Shown: in pieces, positions 47,701 to 59,237 of the stretch | Numbering within the stretch: position 1 is the stretch's first letter | Layout of the letters: every line of letters begins with the position of its first letter | NCBI GenBank assembly: GCA_963920765.1 | Contig: OY987250.1 | Location: forward strand, 8,982,409 to 9,046,408 | DNA: 64,000 nucleotides | Origin: Ulota crispa | Taxonomy: Eukaryota; Streptophyta; Bryopsida; Orthotrichales; Orthotrichaceae | Reading direction: 5' to 3' | Translations under genes and position numbers: made by a program | Notes under the pieces: model-generated | Seen by the model: the letters and a program-made list of their open reading frames with translations, nothing else | Database searches by the model: none | What the model was told of the DNA's origin: nothing

Positions 47701-50700
47701 TCAATTGACTGATAGTGCTGAAAATTTAATCTATTGCAGGGTAGAGGATGCTAAAACTGTTAAATTTATGTTCCCATTTTCTATCAAATCATACTGATGT
47801 ACAAAGCTTACACTGCTTCTACATGACGGAAATAGGTGGTATAAGGTTTTCAACATCAACAACTCAGTAAATATTCCGGGATTGTCAGAAAGCTGTGTTT
47901 TCTTTAATTTTGGAATACAAACCTTAGTTTCTATCTCCCCCGTACGCTCTTGAAAGTACATGAAGGCTGCATTTATGAGCGATGGCATAACCGACGAGAA
48001 AAGTATTATCTACGTAATTCATTAAGGTGTTTTGAGCAACCTCTTGCAATCAATCCGTAAGCTCAAAAAATACCACCCACCCTACTCCTTACGAGAAAAG
48101 TTCACCGCACAGCATTAAACATTCTATTTAAAGGAGCAGGAACAAGCTCGCACAGAACACTACCTTTCTGACGGCAGCTCCCTTCCCATGATTTACACCC
48201 TGTTTCAAAATGCGGATCACATCCAGCCCATACTTGTTTACGTACTCAAATCCAATCTTTGTTGTGTTGTCCTTGCTTCCGTCGTCCACTATGATAATCT
48301 ACGACCATCCCCCAAAATACCGCTTCCCCTGTCAAGCATGACCACCTTTACCCTGACAATCTCCTACAACGCCCCACTACCCTTCAAATATATGAATTGC
48401 CTCAATAGTGCAGTAAAAAACGAAGCCACGATTTCCACGACGTTCCTGTTCACTAGTAAGATGCAGCAAAAGAAGCTCATCTCACCTCATATGTGAAAGA
48501 CTTGTCTTTCTTTCCACGATCCTGAAGGTAACTGCATCCCAAGAGAATAAAATTTAAACTGAGGATATAACACTGGCTTGCAACTCTAACTGAAGACCCT
48601 ATCAGTAGATCAGTAAGCGATACTCAAAAAAAGAGGAGAGCAACAGACATTCGGCGGGAGAAAACAAACTAAAAGCAGAGTAGTCCAATAACTTCAATAC
48701 AAATATCAAATCTGAATACCAAGATCTAGAAAAAAGAAGTTTTGCCTTACGTTCTTGAATGTTCAAGAAAAAAAGGCGTTATTAAAATTACTATTATCAA
48801 CTACTAACTTAGCTACCGAAATATATTCTCTACTGCTTTCTTGGGACCCTGGGATAACATGAGATGCAATGACACTGGCTGCAGTTCAAGCCCAACACTA
48901 ATAAGAGATTCTTGCAATAGATTCTCTAATTAGTATCCCTGCTCTAGGGTATACCTAAAGCGTTTTCTTTACCTGATAGTTTCGTCAAGGGTGCTACGGA
49001 TTCTGTCCTGCTCATTAAAAGCGGGCATAATCAACGACAGATACTTGCTTGCTGGGTCGAACAACGATGGGAAGTGCACCTACAGAGAAGGATCACCCCC
49101 GAGTTGTTAGGAAACCGTTCGACACATTAGATCAGGAACTAAGTTACAAACAATTAACCCCGAGTGCCCAAAGATCCATAAATTCTTGCTTTCATTACTA
49201 TAGGAGTTCAAATAGATCATCCATAAGGCTTCAAAAAAGATAACAAAATGTCCCCATAGGATGAAGAAATCATACTCTACCATTACTAACGATAGAAGTA
49301 TGTCTTAACGATTACTGCAAAGGCCTATCGACAGTTGGCTTCTAAGTGGACTTTCTATACATAGTTCAGGCACTTAGGGGTTAATAGTACCGATAGTCTA
49401 CTTGAGAGGTAGAGTAAGGTAGAATGCTCTAAAACCGTCACTTTGAGGGCTGGTCTGCCCTTTTCATGGCCTTTCCGAGACAGGAAGATGTTTGTCTAAT
49501 ACAAAGAGAAATGGATGCCAAATGTAACACAAGTTTTAATATTTTTTGAAACATTATTGAATTGTTAGTGAATTTTCAAAATTTCTGCAACAGGCACCCA
49601 TTTCTGACTCTAGATCTCCCATAAACGGTTCCCCTACAACGTGTAAAGAGATGAGGTGAAACTGAGGAGTATGATTGGCTCTAGCAATAAAATACACTTT
49701 TCTTCTATGACTTAAAGAGATCCAGTCAAGGGCCACTTCATATCCATTCCTAAGCTACCTATATATATGGGATGCTTTACATGAGAGGGTCGAAATTAGA
49801 CCACACTGCCTTACTTGCCAAAGGTCTCATCAAAGAGTTGATTCTCGGATTTACATGTCCAACTCACCCGTTCAAACGATGATGGATCTTCCATATAAGA
49901 AACCGCTCCCGTGTTACTGAAAGCAAACAATGCAAGGGTATAGGTGTCATTAAACCAGCCATTCCACAGCATACGAACTTTACCGACACAGAGGATGAAT
50001 TCCGGAGCTTTTACACCAACAATAACGCTGATCAGTAAGGCTGTAAAATTCATACTTCTTGCTAACATTGTAGGAGAATTTCCATGCACTCCCAATGGAC
50101 TCTAACACGAATCCCCCTCGAGGTGGACAATCGATGAAGGATCGACGAAGTGTTTGCTTCCCACAGCCATTGATTCCTAGCCTTACAGCAAAAGCAAAAA
50201 CCAGAGCAAACACACAATTAGAGGCCGAAGAGAGGACACCAGTACCTGGTGCCGAGCTCCAGCTCGTGCAACCAATCCACAACATAGCTCAACAGCCAGA
50301 TCACCACTGCTACGACCTGCAAATCCATGCAAAACTTTGAGCAAAAAACATCCATACCAGTATATATAAAAAAAACAAAAACCGGGAGCTAAGGTAGGAA
50401 TTCCATAAATCGTTACTCCCCAATAATGGCAGAGTACACTGTTCTGAAAAAACAATAGCTGGCTCTGAAAAAGATTCTGAAAAGATACTATTTTCTTGCA
50501 TTTGATTGTTTCACACTTGTTTCTGAACAAGGTTCTGTAGGTAGCCGTTTTACGTGAACCTATGAAACAAGAATAGGTCCAAATGAAGAATCCACGTTTA
50601 TATTGCATAAAAATATTCATTCTAGAGGATTTTTTTCTTTTGCTTTCTTCCTTATCCTTGTTTTTGCACAGATTGAGCTCAATGTCTCAGAAAAATTCCA

Positions 50701-51688
50701 CATATCTTACAGGCTAAGTGGCTTTATTTTAACGGTTTATGGTATTTCTACCTTAGTGACAGAAAAGCCAGCTCATCTCCCAACCCTAAACCCTAACTCA
50801 AAACCAAAAACATACAGCACACTGCCAAGCTAAACTATCAAAAAAATAGAAACAAAACACAAAAATCAAGTCATGAACAACCAAATTATAACAACGAAAA
50901 ACCTATTAATATTACGGAACAGAGCTGGTTTAGTTCAAAAACTGTCGGTACACTGAACTACACCAACAACCAAAACCCTAATTTTCGCGAGCCGAAAAAA
51001 AAGTGTCGAAACCGCGCAGGAACAGGAATGAAAAATTCACACCAGTATATATTAAAAAAAACAAAATCCAGCAGCTAGTGACAGATAAGCCAGCTCATCT
51101 CCCAAACCCTAAACCCTAAACCCTAATATCAAAACCAAAAACATATAGCACACTGCCAAGCTAAAAAATCAAAAAAATAGAAACAGAAAACAAAAATCAA
51201 GTCATGAATAACCAAATTATAACAACAAAAAACCTATTGATGTTACGGAACAGAACGTAGGATACCGGCTGGTGTATTTCAAAAACTGTCCGGACACTGA
51301 ATTACACCAACAACCAAAACCCTAATTTTTTGCTCATTTCCCAAACCCTAAACCCTAATTCAAAACCACAAACATATAGCACACTGCCAAGCTAAAATAT
51401 CAAAAAAACAGAAACAACCAAAAATCAAGTCATGAATAACCAAATCATAACAACGAAAAACCTAATAACATTACGGAACAGAGCTGGTTTAGTTCAAAAG
51501 CTGTCGGTACACTGAACTACAACAACCAAAACCCTAGTTTTCGAGTGTGGAAAAAAACATGTCCAAAACCGAGCAGGAACGGGAATGGAAAGATGAAAAT
51601 GAAAAATTGTGAGGGAGGAGTTAGGCACCAGAAAGAGAGCAGCGAGTGTTAGCCCTTGAAACCCGTCGAAAGGTGAGAAAATAGCCAT
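44787..51688 (-). CDS. ALG5: dolichyl-phosphate beta-glucosyltransferase (ALG5)
   Basis: Eleven exons: 51688-51629, 50316-50246, 50156-50129, 49079-48973, 48531-48486, 48298-48164, 47513-47424, 46756-46625, 46398-46315, 45888-45824, 44988-44787; 339 residues, like plant ALG5. The enzyme makes dolichyl-phosphate glucose from UDP-glucose at the ER, the donor for glucosylating the N-glycan precursor. One N-terminal membrane segment (about residues 15-37) precedes a GT2 fold: LSLIMPAFNE, IIIVDDGSKDN (105-115), NHGKGAAVRKG (138-150), the metal/nucleotide LFLDADGAS (160-168), FGSRAH (210-215), GVRDTQCGFKMFTR (spans exons 9-10) and RWCFDVELVYLCKR. Exon 3 is only 28 bp; the frame requires its donor at GTCCAC, a weak site, whereas the stronger-looking GTGTTA 20 bp further breaks the frame. 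Intron 1 holds tandem repeats with telo-box motifs. Confidence 0.94.
49360..49815. repeat. dispersed repeat, copy 1 (ALG5 intron 3)
   Basis: Homologous to about 52100-52465 in the same orientation; shared words include ACATTATTGAATTGTT, GAGATGAGGTGAAA and CATATCCATTC. It starts with a CTTAGGGGTTAA motif (near 49373-49383) resembling a piggyBac-like terminus. Confidence 0.7.
50753..51610. repeat. triplicated segment in ALG5 intron 1 with telo-boxes
   Basis: Three diverged units at about 50753-51076, 51077-51334 and 51335-51610. All share ACACTGCCAAGCTAAA, AAAATCAAGTCATGAA and ACCAACAACCAAAACCCTAA, and each carries AAACCCTAAACCCTAA-type motifs (for example 51103-51126), the plant telomere/telo-box sequence often found near 5' ends of housekeeping genes. 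The upstream edge of the array aligns with the sequence right at the exon 1 splice donor. Confidence 0.87.
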
Positions 51689-52099
51689 GGCGACAGACGG
51701 AGCTGGATGAGGCGGAGGAGGTAATAGAGCTGGTGCTTCGTTGCAAAGGGGTGGCCAACTCCATCAATTCTCAGAGGCTCATGAAAAGATGCGAAGTCCT
51801 CTCTCCGATCGTCGTTGCTAATTGATCACTCCAAAGAAGAACAAAGCACGGAAGTGTGCGTTGGAAGAATTCCAGCTGAAGAATGTGGCGCACGTGATGC
51901 TCATGCGTGTCGCTGGTTGGATCCAGCTCCGTCGTTTGATTGTTTTCAGTGCACTGACAAAGTTGCGAAAGTTCTGAATGCAGTAGCAGTAGAGTGCTCG
52001 ATCGGATGTTCGGCTCGTCGCGCTGTGAGTGTGTACGAAATTAGGGTTTTGAACGTCGTCGTTCACGAGGACGACGATGAAGAGTATTAAGTGTCTACT
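51689..52099 (-). promoter_or_regulatory. ALG5 promoter and leader region
   Basis: GC-richer than the flanks and directly upstream of the ALG5 ATG. An opposing 91-codon open frame (51815-52090) has no recognisable motif and no ATG at its first codon. TSS unknown. Confidence 0.4.
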
Positions 52100-52465
52100 A
52101 AAGTTGACTTCTCTTAGAGATCATTGGCTGATCTGCTTTTTCATGACCTTTTCAAGACATAAAGATTTTTTGGAGATTTTTTGACTAATTTTCAGACATA
52201 GGTGTTAAATGTAACATTGAAGCATTATTGAATTGTTGATGAATTAGGCATCTATTTGTGACTCTAGGTCTCCCATAAATCATCTTCTAACAACTTATAA
52301 AAAGATGAGGTGAAATCAAGGAGTGTGATTGGCTCTTGTAATGAAAAAACACATTTTATTTTAAGACTAAAGAGGGTTCATTCAAGAACCACCTCATATC
52401 CATTCTTGGGTTACCTATGGGACTCATTATGTGACAGGGTCGCTTTTTGAGCAGATTACCTTATT
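52100..52465. repeat. dispersed repeat, copy 2 (upstream of ALG5)
   Basis: Second copy of the repeat in ALG5 intron 3 (49360-49815), diverged by substitutions and small indels; it ends exactly where TTAACCC begins at 52468. Confidence 0.7.
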
Positions 52466-52471
52466 AATTAA

Positions 52472-53430
52472 CCCTTAAAGGACCAAGCCTTTTTTTCTTT
52501 GAAAATCATTGAAAATTGCCACTTTGGGAGGAAAGAGTAGAAAGGTAGGATTTTTTTTTTTTGGAAATTCAACTGTATGATCTTGCCCTAGACTATGGGA
52601 GGTACTTGTTTGAAAAATTTCAGCTCATTCTAGAAGTAGAGGAGTGAGATATTCACATTTGGAGTGAAAGAAAAAAAAAAAAAAAAAAAAAATTCCCTAT
52701 TGCCCAAAATTTTTAAAAGCCTTTGACGGCTTCTTTATCAAAAAAATTGCTCAACGCAAAATTGAGAGTTTATTTTTTCAATGTAGAAGATCAAGTTAGG
52801 TAAATGTGGGAGAATTTTCAAATGAATTGGAGGTGTGGATCATACTTTGTAAAATCTTGCAATGCCGTAAGGCCATGAAATTTGCATATACACTAGGCAA
52901 AATTGGAGAATTTATGTAAAATTCAGAAATCTGAATTAGTTTGATCCAAATAGTGAAAACCAAGGAATCTTAGTCTACTACAACTTGGAAAGAAAAAAAG
53001 TCAAATAAAAAAAACACAATGAGCTCAAAAAAGGAAAGCAACAAATTTAGCAAGGAGCAAAAAGAATGGAGGTTTGGAAATCCCATACCTACCCGCAAAC
53101 TAAAACTTCTCACAACTTTCATCTCATCAATCAAAATTGAATGATTTAAAACTTCTCAAATTTGCATAAATCTAAAGAACCAATTTCAAATTTTTATTTT
53201 TAAAAAATGCAAATTTGATTTTTTTTGGGCTGCCCGTCCTCCCCTTTTGTAGAAATTCATGCATAACTTCTTCAATAAATGTCAGAATGAAGAAAAAGTT
53301 AGTTGCCCATGTAGATCTTTGAATTCTCCTCCTTCAATAAAAGTTTCAAAAAGTCACAAAAAATAAATTAGCTGTAAGTACATGCCCAAAATCCATTTAT
53401 CCCCCATGGGTACAATTGGTCCTTTAGGGA
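52472..53430. mobile_element. piggyBac-like element, non-coding
   Basis: TTAA at 52468-52471 precedes CCCTTAAAGGACCAAGCC; the other end is the inverted TCCCTAAAGGACCAA followed by TTAT (53431), one base from TTAA. About 960 bp with poly-A/poly-T runs and no open frame of note. The termini match the 13078-13308 MITE. Confidence 0.6.
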
Positions 53431-53865
53431 TTATTTAGATCCCTACATTGAATGTTGCAATTAGGTTGCCTTGTCTTGAAAAGTTACCTCATGATTCATC
53501 ACTTAGTCACTTGAGTAGATATTTGGGTTTCACATGATTCATGATGTGAGCACAATTAGTTTGTTCTTCCACAACTTTGTTGTTATTTCTAGGTCCTTCA
53601 AAATTGTTTATTGCAGTAATTATTTATGGAAATTACTAAAGCAATAGTAAATATTTAGATAGTGTAAAATGTCGAGATAGTAAAATGTCGAGATATTCCT
53701 ATTCAATAGGTAATTTACTGGCAAGAACTTTGAAATAGATGACTCTTTTGTTGGTACATTTTGTTGCCTTTAAAACAAATATTTGTGTCAATGCCAATGT
53801 ACCGTTGAACATTTGAGTATAGTTGCATCATTTTTCAATGTAATGATACTTGAAAGGGAATTAAT

Positions 53866-54255
53866 ATGTCTACCACACCCTTTTAGCTATTCTACCACAC
53901 CCAGGGTAAATTTTAGATTTCTACCATCAAAAAGCTGAATTTGAGGATCTGGAATTCAAATTTGGACTTAGAGACTGTGATATAGTCTAGAATCGCGAAA
54001 AGGTTCTAATTGAATAGCACCCAATGAAAAGGCTTATCTTTTTGTAAACAAAAGTAAAAGTAATACTTTTCCCCAAAGCAAAGCTTTTTCATTGGGTGTT
54101 GTTCAATTACAACCTTTATTTTTATGGTTTGAGACAAAATCAAGGTCTCTAAGTCCAAATCTCAATTCCAAATTCTCAAATTCAGCTTTTTGATGGTAGA
54201 AATCCAAAATTTACCCCAAGGGTGTGGTAGAATAGCTCAAAGGGTGTGGTAGACA
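53866..54255. mobile_element. 390-bp foldback element
   Basis: Ends ATGTCTACCACACCC and its exact inverse; the arms stay complementary for about 170 bp (TTCTACCACACCC, AGCTGAATTTGAG, CACCCAATGAAAA in both senses). No coding capacity. No target duplication seen. Confidence 0.85.
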
Positions 54256-55944
54256 TGTCAACCCCGTACTTGAAAACATCCATTGAAACAAAGTTTGTTT
54301 TTGTAATATAAAAAATTATAATCATAGGAACACAATGTATATCAGAGTGATGAAAATAAAATAATGATGTTAATGAATTTTTAATAAACTGTACAAACCC
54401 TTTAGTACACACTTATTGACTAATTGGATAGACTATAAAACTATTAACAAAAGAAATAGCAAATTTGAACTTTTTGTAATGATGGTTAAAGAGTTTGCAT
54501 TTTGGTTTTCTAATTAGATTCTAAAGCAAGTAATGAATATTGCCTTTAAAAGTGTCTCAACATAGTATCCCACTTCATGCAAAATTGATAGTACACCATT
54601 ATTTGTTCAAATATTCTTGCATAGGTTTAAGGAATGGGATATGGATTTTTTGACAAAGGCATCCTTCCTAATTGTTTAAAAACTATTAATTGAAAATTCA
54701 AATTCACCATAATCAAGTTAAATGTGCACATTTTAAAAAATATATATATATATTTTTGCATGACAATGGACAATAGTGTTAGTACTAAAATTGGAAAGAC
54801 AAAAAACAAATAGAGTATGCTCAAACATTTTTCAAAGCAAAAACTTGAGCTAGTCATTAGTCATTTAAAACTTGTGAATAGAACTAGCAATTTATTATTG
54901 AGCTAGACATAACTAAGCTTAAATCTCAACAAATTTTAGGATCAAACTACAAGCTATATGAAATTTAAGGAAGAAAATGCAATTTTTGAGCAATTTTCAA
55001 CATTGACTTCTTGTAAATCACCAAAAATTATGTTGTACCTAACAAAGTAATCACACAATTTGGCAAAAAAAGAGTGGCTACTTAGAAAGAAAGATCTTGG
55101 TTTTAAATTAACAAAATTAGGATCATTAAAGTCTTGAAAAAAGAAACCAATTTTGACATTGCATTCAAAAACTTTATAAATATTTTAAGACTTAACAAAG
55201 AAGAATCATATTGTGCCTAATTCAATAACAAACCATTGAGGTTCAACACCACCCCAAATACAACTTATCAAGTCTGGTTTCTTTCTCCATTTCACAACCA
55301 AGAGACATAGACGTTTCACAACATAAGTGTGCCAAACTTCCACAGCATATAAATGCCAAAGTTATCACCTTTGGTCAAGCCTCCATTTTTCAATAAAAGA
55401 ACATATTTTGCAATAGAACATCATATATCAATTTAAAATAAGTATTTATTTGTCAAGTTCCATCATCGCAACCAATTAATAAAGTATTTTGAAAATAAAA
55501 GACATTTTTGTGTAAAGAGCCAACCAATCATAGAAGTGAGGTACTAAGTACTAGAATACTCAACTATATCTATTTCACCCATCAAGCTACATTATAAATT
55601 ACTTAAATGTCACTCTACATACTAGAATATGTAAAGATCACTAGACACAGTGGGTGTGGCTTTCTGATCTTCTAGCTAGCAATGTCTTATACATAGTTCA
55701 AAGTCCAGCTAATCATCATAAAGTAACGTAATACCAATAACTACAGCCACAGATTCCAAGCCACAGATTCCAAGCCACAGTTTCCAAGACACAGCAGAAT
55801 AAAGAAAGATGCCAGGCGATGCTACCATTGTTCTGAAATGCACTCAATTTGTGTAGAAGTAGAGGATAAGTTTTTGGCATAGAGAGTACCCTCTCTCTTG
55901 TTTCCAAAAGAGTGTGAGCACTCAACTATGAATATCAATGCAGC
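54256..55944. other. intergenic, nothing recognised
   Basis: AT-rich; no conserved reading frame. Contains the 3' flank of the minus-strand NDUFB9 gene at its right end. Confidence 0.55.
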
Positions 55945-58450
55945 CTAGTGATTCTCTTGCCTCCCAAAGTCGAGAACAACGCCAATCTGCAAACAAGATA
56001 TACACCCAAATGTCAAGCATGCTCTGAGTTACAAAATCTCATATAATATGACCTACAGTTACTATGAAATTCACATGAAAGAACAATGGTAATACCTCTT
56101 GTGGAACTGGTGGATTACGTGCCCATTTTGATCCTCCTGGAGCCCAAGGAACTGCAAAAGCAAACGATGAAAACGATGAGGATTACTGGAATAACAAAGC
56201 AAGAGCACAAGGAACATTCCACCATCAAGCCACCAAACCTCACCCATTGTCAGGATAAATGTTTTGAGTGAAATCAGGAAGTATAGAGGACGGTGACTAG
56301 GACAGGAACAGCATAATAGACCCAGAGTATCGAAGGCTACAATGACCTAACTCAAGTATAGAAAACCCTATATAACCAATAGTCAATAAGATCAAGCCCT
56401 ATGGGATCACCATTTTCGCAGTTTTTATATTAGACTCCAAGTAGGACATTCTGCATGACCTAGTGGCCGTTCCGGATATATCATAAACACAGCTCACTCC
56501 ATAGGACTTATGACTTATGAGAGTCTTCAAGGAGCACCATGAAACTAGAATCAGAGGTCTTCAAAGCATTGGACTTAAGAAAGAATCGTATATTATGCTC
56601 GTTTCTTCCCCTGGATAGTCCATAGAACAAACTAGCCCTTGTGGTAGAACAAATTTCAAACTGATCCTTGCATTTCCAAATCAAGTTCCTGGATTAACAT
56701 TAGGATTCAGTAGAACTGTCAACTTTAGGGAGTATTACAAAAACAGTACATTTATCCTTAAATTCAACACTACTCAATTTCGTGATGAACCTTCAAAAAA
56801 GGCTTGCAAACACTTATTCACTGCACTGCAGTATTCATTAAATTCACACCACTACTTTTTCAATAAAACAAAGCCAGCATTTCCATTTTAAAAGAGTTTA
56901 AATACACCTTCAATTAGAGTATGGAAACATGGAAGCATAAAACACATGATTTGGACAAACAGCATTTACCTATGTAAGGGTCAGGGTGCTGAAACTTTTC
57001 AACCCTAGTTTCGCCCTCGTAGAGCAACCGGTCGATAGTTTCCAAATTCGCCTGCCAAACAGACGGCAGCAGTTTTGTCAATATTCCCACGAGCTTCAAA
57101 AACCCTAAATTCTAGTCCATTTAGTTCTGCAGTAATTCTACAACCTGCTCCAATCCATTCAATGTTACTCCCTTACGTCGTTAACAACACGTACCACATA
57201 TTTGTTAATCTCAAACTTCTCTCGTACCTTCTCTGCCTGTGAAACGAATAGCATGAACATAACGTCAGGACCAACAACAATAACATACTCCCTCTGTCCC
57301 TCTAAAAAGCTCAAATCAGACACATTTCTTGTACCACTAAAAAGCTCCAAATCAGACACATTTCTTGTACCACTAAATAGCTCCCTTTTGCTGATTTCAA
57401 ACGCTGAGAAAGCGTTTGCCATGTTCAATGATCTCATGGGGGCAAGTTAAGAGATTAGAGAGCATTCCTCTCCTAGCAAGGTTGGCCTTGCTCATATGAG
57501 GTACCATTGTTGCTACTAATTTTTAAATCATCAATAACGAGGAGCTAGCAACATGCACAAATATGATACTTTTTGCATGGAATTTGGGTGCCCCAAGAAC
57601 AATATCAAAGCTGGAGATTTCTGCATACATTTGGTAGATCGTGTATTGATTCTAGAATGCATATATCACTAGCACAAAGACTAAAATAATGAGAAGTTGG
57701 CAACATTCACAAACTATGCACAAATACGGTACTTTTTGCGTGGAATTTGGGTTGCCCAAACAGAGTCATCAAATCTGGAGATTTTTGCATACATTTGGTA
57801 GATGGTATACTGATTCTAGAATGCATGTGTCACTAGCACAAAGACTAAAAACACAATTAATCCTTCGCAAGAAAGATCTTTTTGGACGTCTTTAGAGGTA
57901 CAGAGGGGAGTAGTTAGCTCAGGAAATCAAGAATTAGGTTAAACCAAAATCTATAAAAAGAATTCAAAACCTGGTTGAAATCTACACGAAGAATGAATTC
58001 TTTGTTAACTACCCCACAAAACTACTTATTAAAATGTGACAAACCTTTAAACAGGAAAGAGAGAGAGAGGAAATCAAATGAAAAGAGTGAGAATCTGCAT
58101 CTCATCAGGACCAACCACAAAAACATAGTTAGCTCAGGGAATCAAAATTAGGTTAAACCAGAATCTACAAAACGCAGAAGAATTCAAAACCTGGTTAAAT
58201 TCTGCAAGGGGAATAAATTCTCTGTTAACTACCACACACAAACTGCTTATTGAAATGTGACAAATCTTTTAAACAGGAGAGCGCGAGAGAGAGAAGAAAA
58301 TGAAATAAAAAGAGTGAGAATCTGCACCTCCACGTAGAAAATGTCGCGATGCACGGCCCAGCTGAGCACGTTGCGAAGTGTTTTGCGGTAAAGAACACGT
58401 GCTCGCTGCTGCTGCAGCATTCTCCGGGCTGCAATCGCTGCCGTGCTCAT
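55945..58450 (-). CDS. NDUFB9: mitochondrial complex I B22 subunit (NDUFB9/CIB22), LYR protein
   Basis: Five exons: 58450-58328, 57237-57196, 57051-56970, 56151-56096, 55986-55945; 114 residues, matching the plant subunit (about 117). It is an accessory subunit of the membrane arm of NADH:ubiquinone oxidoreductase in the mitochondrial inner membrane. The LYR motif is VLYRKTLR (LYR at residues 20-22); family blocks follow: WAVHRDIFY, REKFEINKYV (like REKFExNKHV), ANLETIDRLLYEGE, FQHPDPYI and VPWAPGGSKWARNPP. The start is the ATG giving MSTAAIAARR, the usual plant N-terminus; an upstream GTG/ATG in frame is not needed. Intron 1 holds a duplicated segment and a Stowaway-like MITE. The gene is head-to-head with the aldo-keto reductase, 1.75 kb apart. 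Confidence 0.95.
57264..58327. repeat. tandem duplication of NDUFB9 intron 1
   Basis: Unit 1 is about 57264-58103 (with the MITE 57288-57910 removed, about 215 bp), unit 2 about 58104-58327. Both run from CAGGACCAACxACAAxAACA through GTTAGCTCAGG and TTAACTACC to GAGTGAGAATCTGCA. The last word of unit 2 abuts exon 1 at its splice donor; in unit 1 the donor copy is mutated (GAGATGCAG instead of GAGGTGCAG, coding strand). Confidence 0.87.
57288..57910. mobile_element. Stowaway-like (Tc1/mariner) element, 623 bp
   Basis: Starts CTCCCTCTGTCCCTCTAAAA and ends with the inverted CTCCCCTCTGTACCTCTAAA, the classic Stowaway-type terminus, between TA dinucleotides (57286-57287, 57911-57912). Internally it has a near-terminal 41-bp tandem (AATCAGACACATTTCTTGTA twice) and a roughly 163-bp tandem (57549-57686 and about 57705-57852). 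The neighbouring duplicate of the host intron lacks it, giving the empty site. Confidence 0.9.
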
Positions 58451-58602
58451 GGCTGCGATCCTGGATCGCCAGCAAGCTCCGTCAATCTGCGTAGTAAATT
58501 CATTTCTCTCCCTTTCCAAGACGACGACGACGAGAACACCCGGCATAGTACCGGGTCACCAGGCCAGAATCCATTATCCTTTCCATCCATCTATCTGTTC
58601 AA

Positions 58603-59085
58603 TTTTCATCCATGTCATTGTTCATTCATCTGTTCCGAGACCTACGAACGTGACGAGAACGACCAGCAGAGTCGCGTGTACCTATGACCGTCGACCGTCG
58701 TCACCACTACTTCGAATTGATCGTTCGTGTTTGTAAAATCATCTGTTCAGTTTCATCCATATCATTCTCCATTCATTTGTTCCAAGACCTACAACCGTGA
58801 CGAGAACGACCAACAGAGTTGGATGTACCTATGGCCGTCGACCATCGTTACCACTACTTCGAATTGATCGTTCGTGTTTGTAGAATCACGTGTTCAGTTT
58901 TCATCCATATCATAGTTCATTCATCTGGTAAAATTTCATCCATATTATTGGACATTCATCCATTCCAAGACCTACGACCGTAATGAGAACGACCAACAGA
59001 GTCGGGTGTACCTATGACCGTCGACCATCTTCACCAACTCACCACTACTTCGAATTGATCCTTCGTGTTTGTAGAACTGGTGGCG
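58603..59085. repeat. three tandem units upstream of NDUFB9
   Basis: The word GAGAACGACCAxCAGAGT occurs at about 58654, 58800 and 58984, followed each time by GACCGTCGACC-type or GGCCGTCGACC and ACTACTTCGAATTGATC. Units are about 146-184 bp. Repeats of CATTCATCTGTTCC separate them. Confidence 0.85.
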
Positions 59086-59237
59086 ATCGATTTTGTTGCG
59101 AGTTTAATTTCTACGAAATGCACAGCCACGGATTGCGCTTCTCGCTTTTGCGTGCTCCTCGCACGGTCGTATGAAGGTTTTGTTTCTCCGTTGCCTTTCC
59201 ACGCTTGAGTAGCTTACTGTGATACTCTGTAATATTT

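Noticed and set aside
51815-52090. 91-codon frame upstream of ALG5 on the opposite strand
   Set aside because: First codon is TTG, no family motif, sits in a GC-richer promoter; not supported as a gene.
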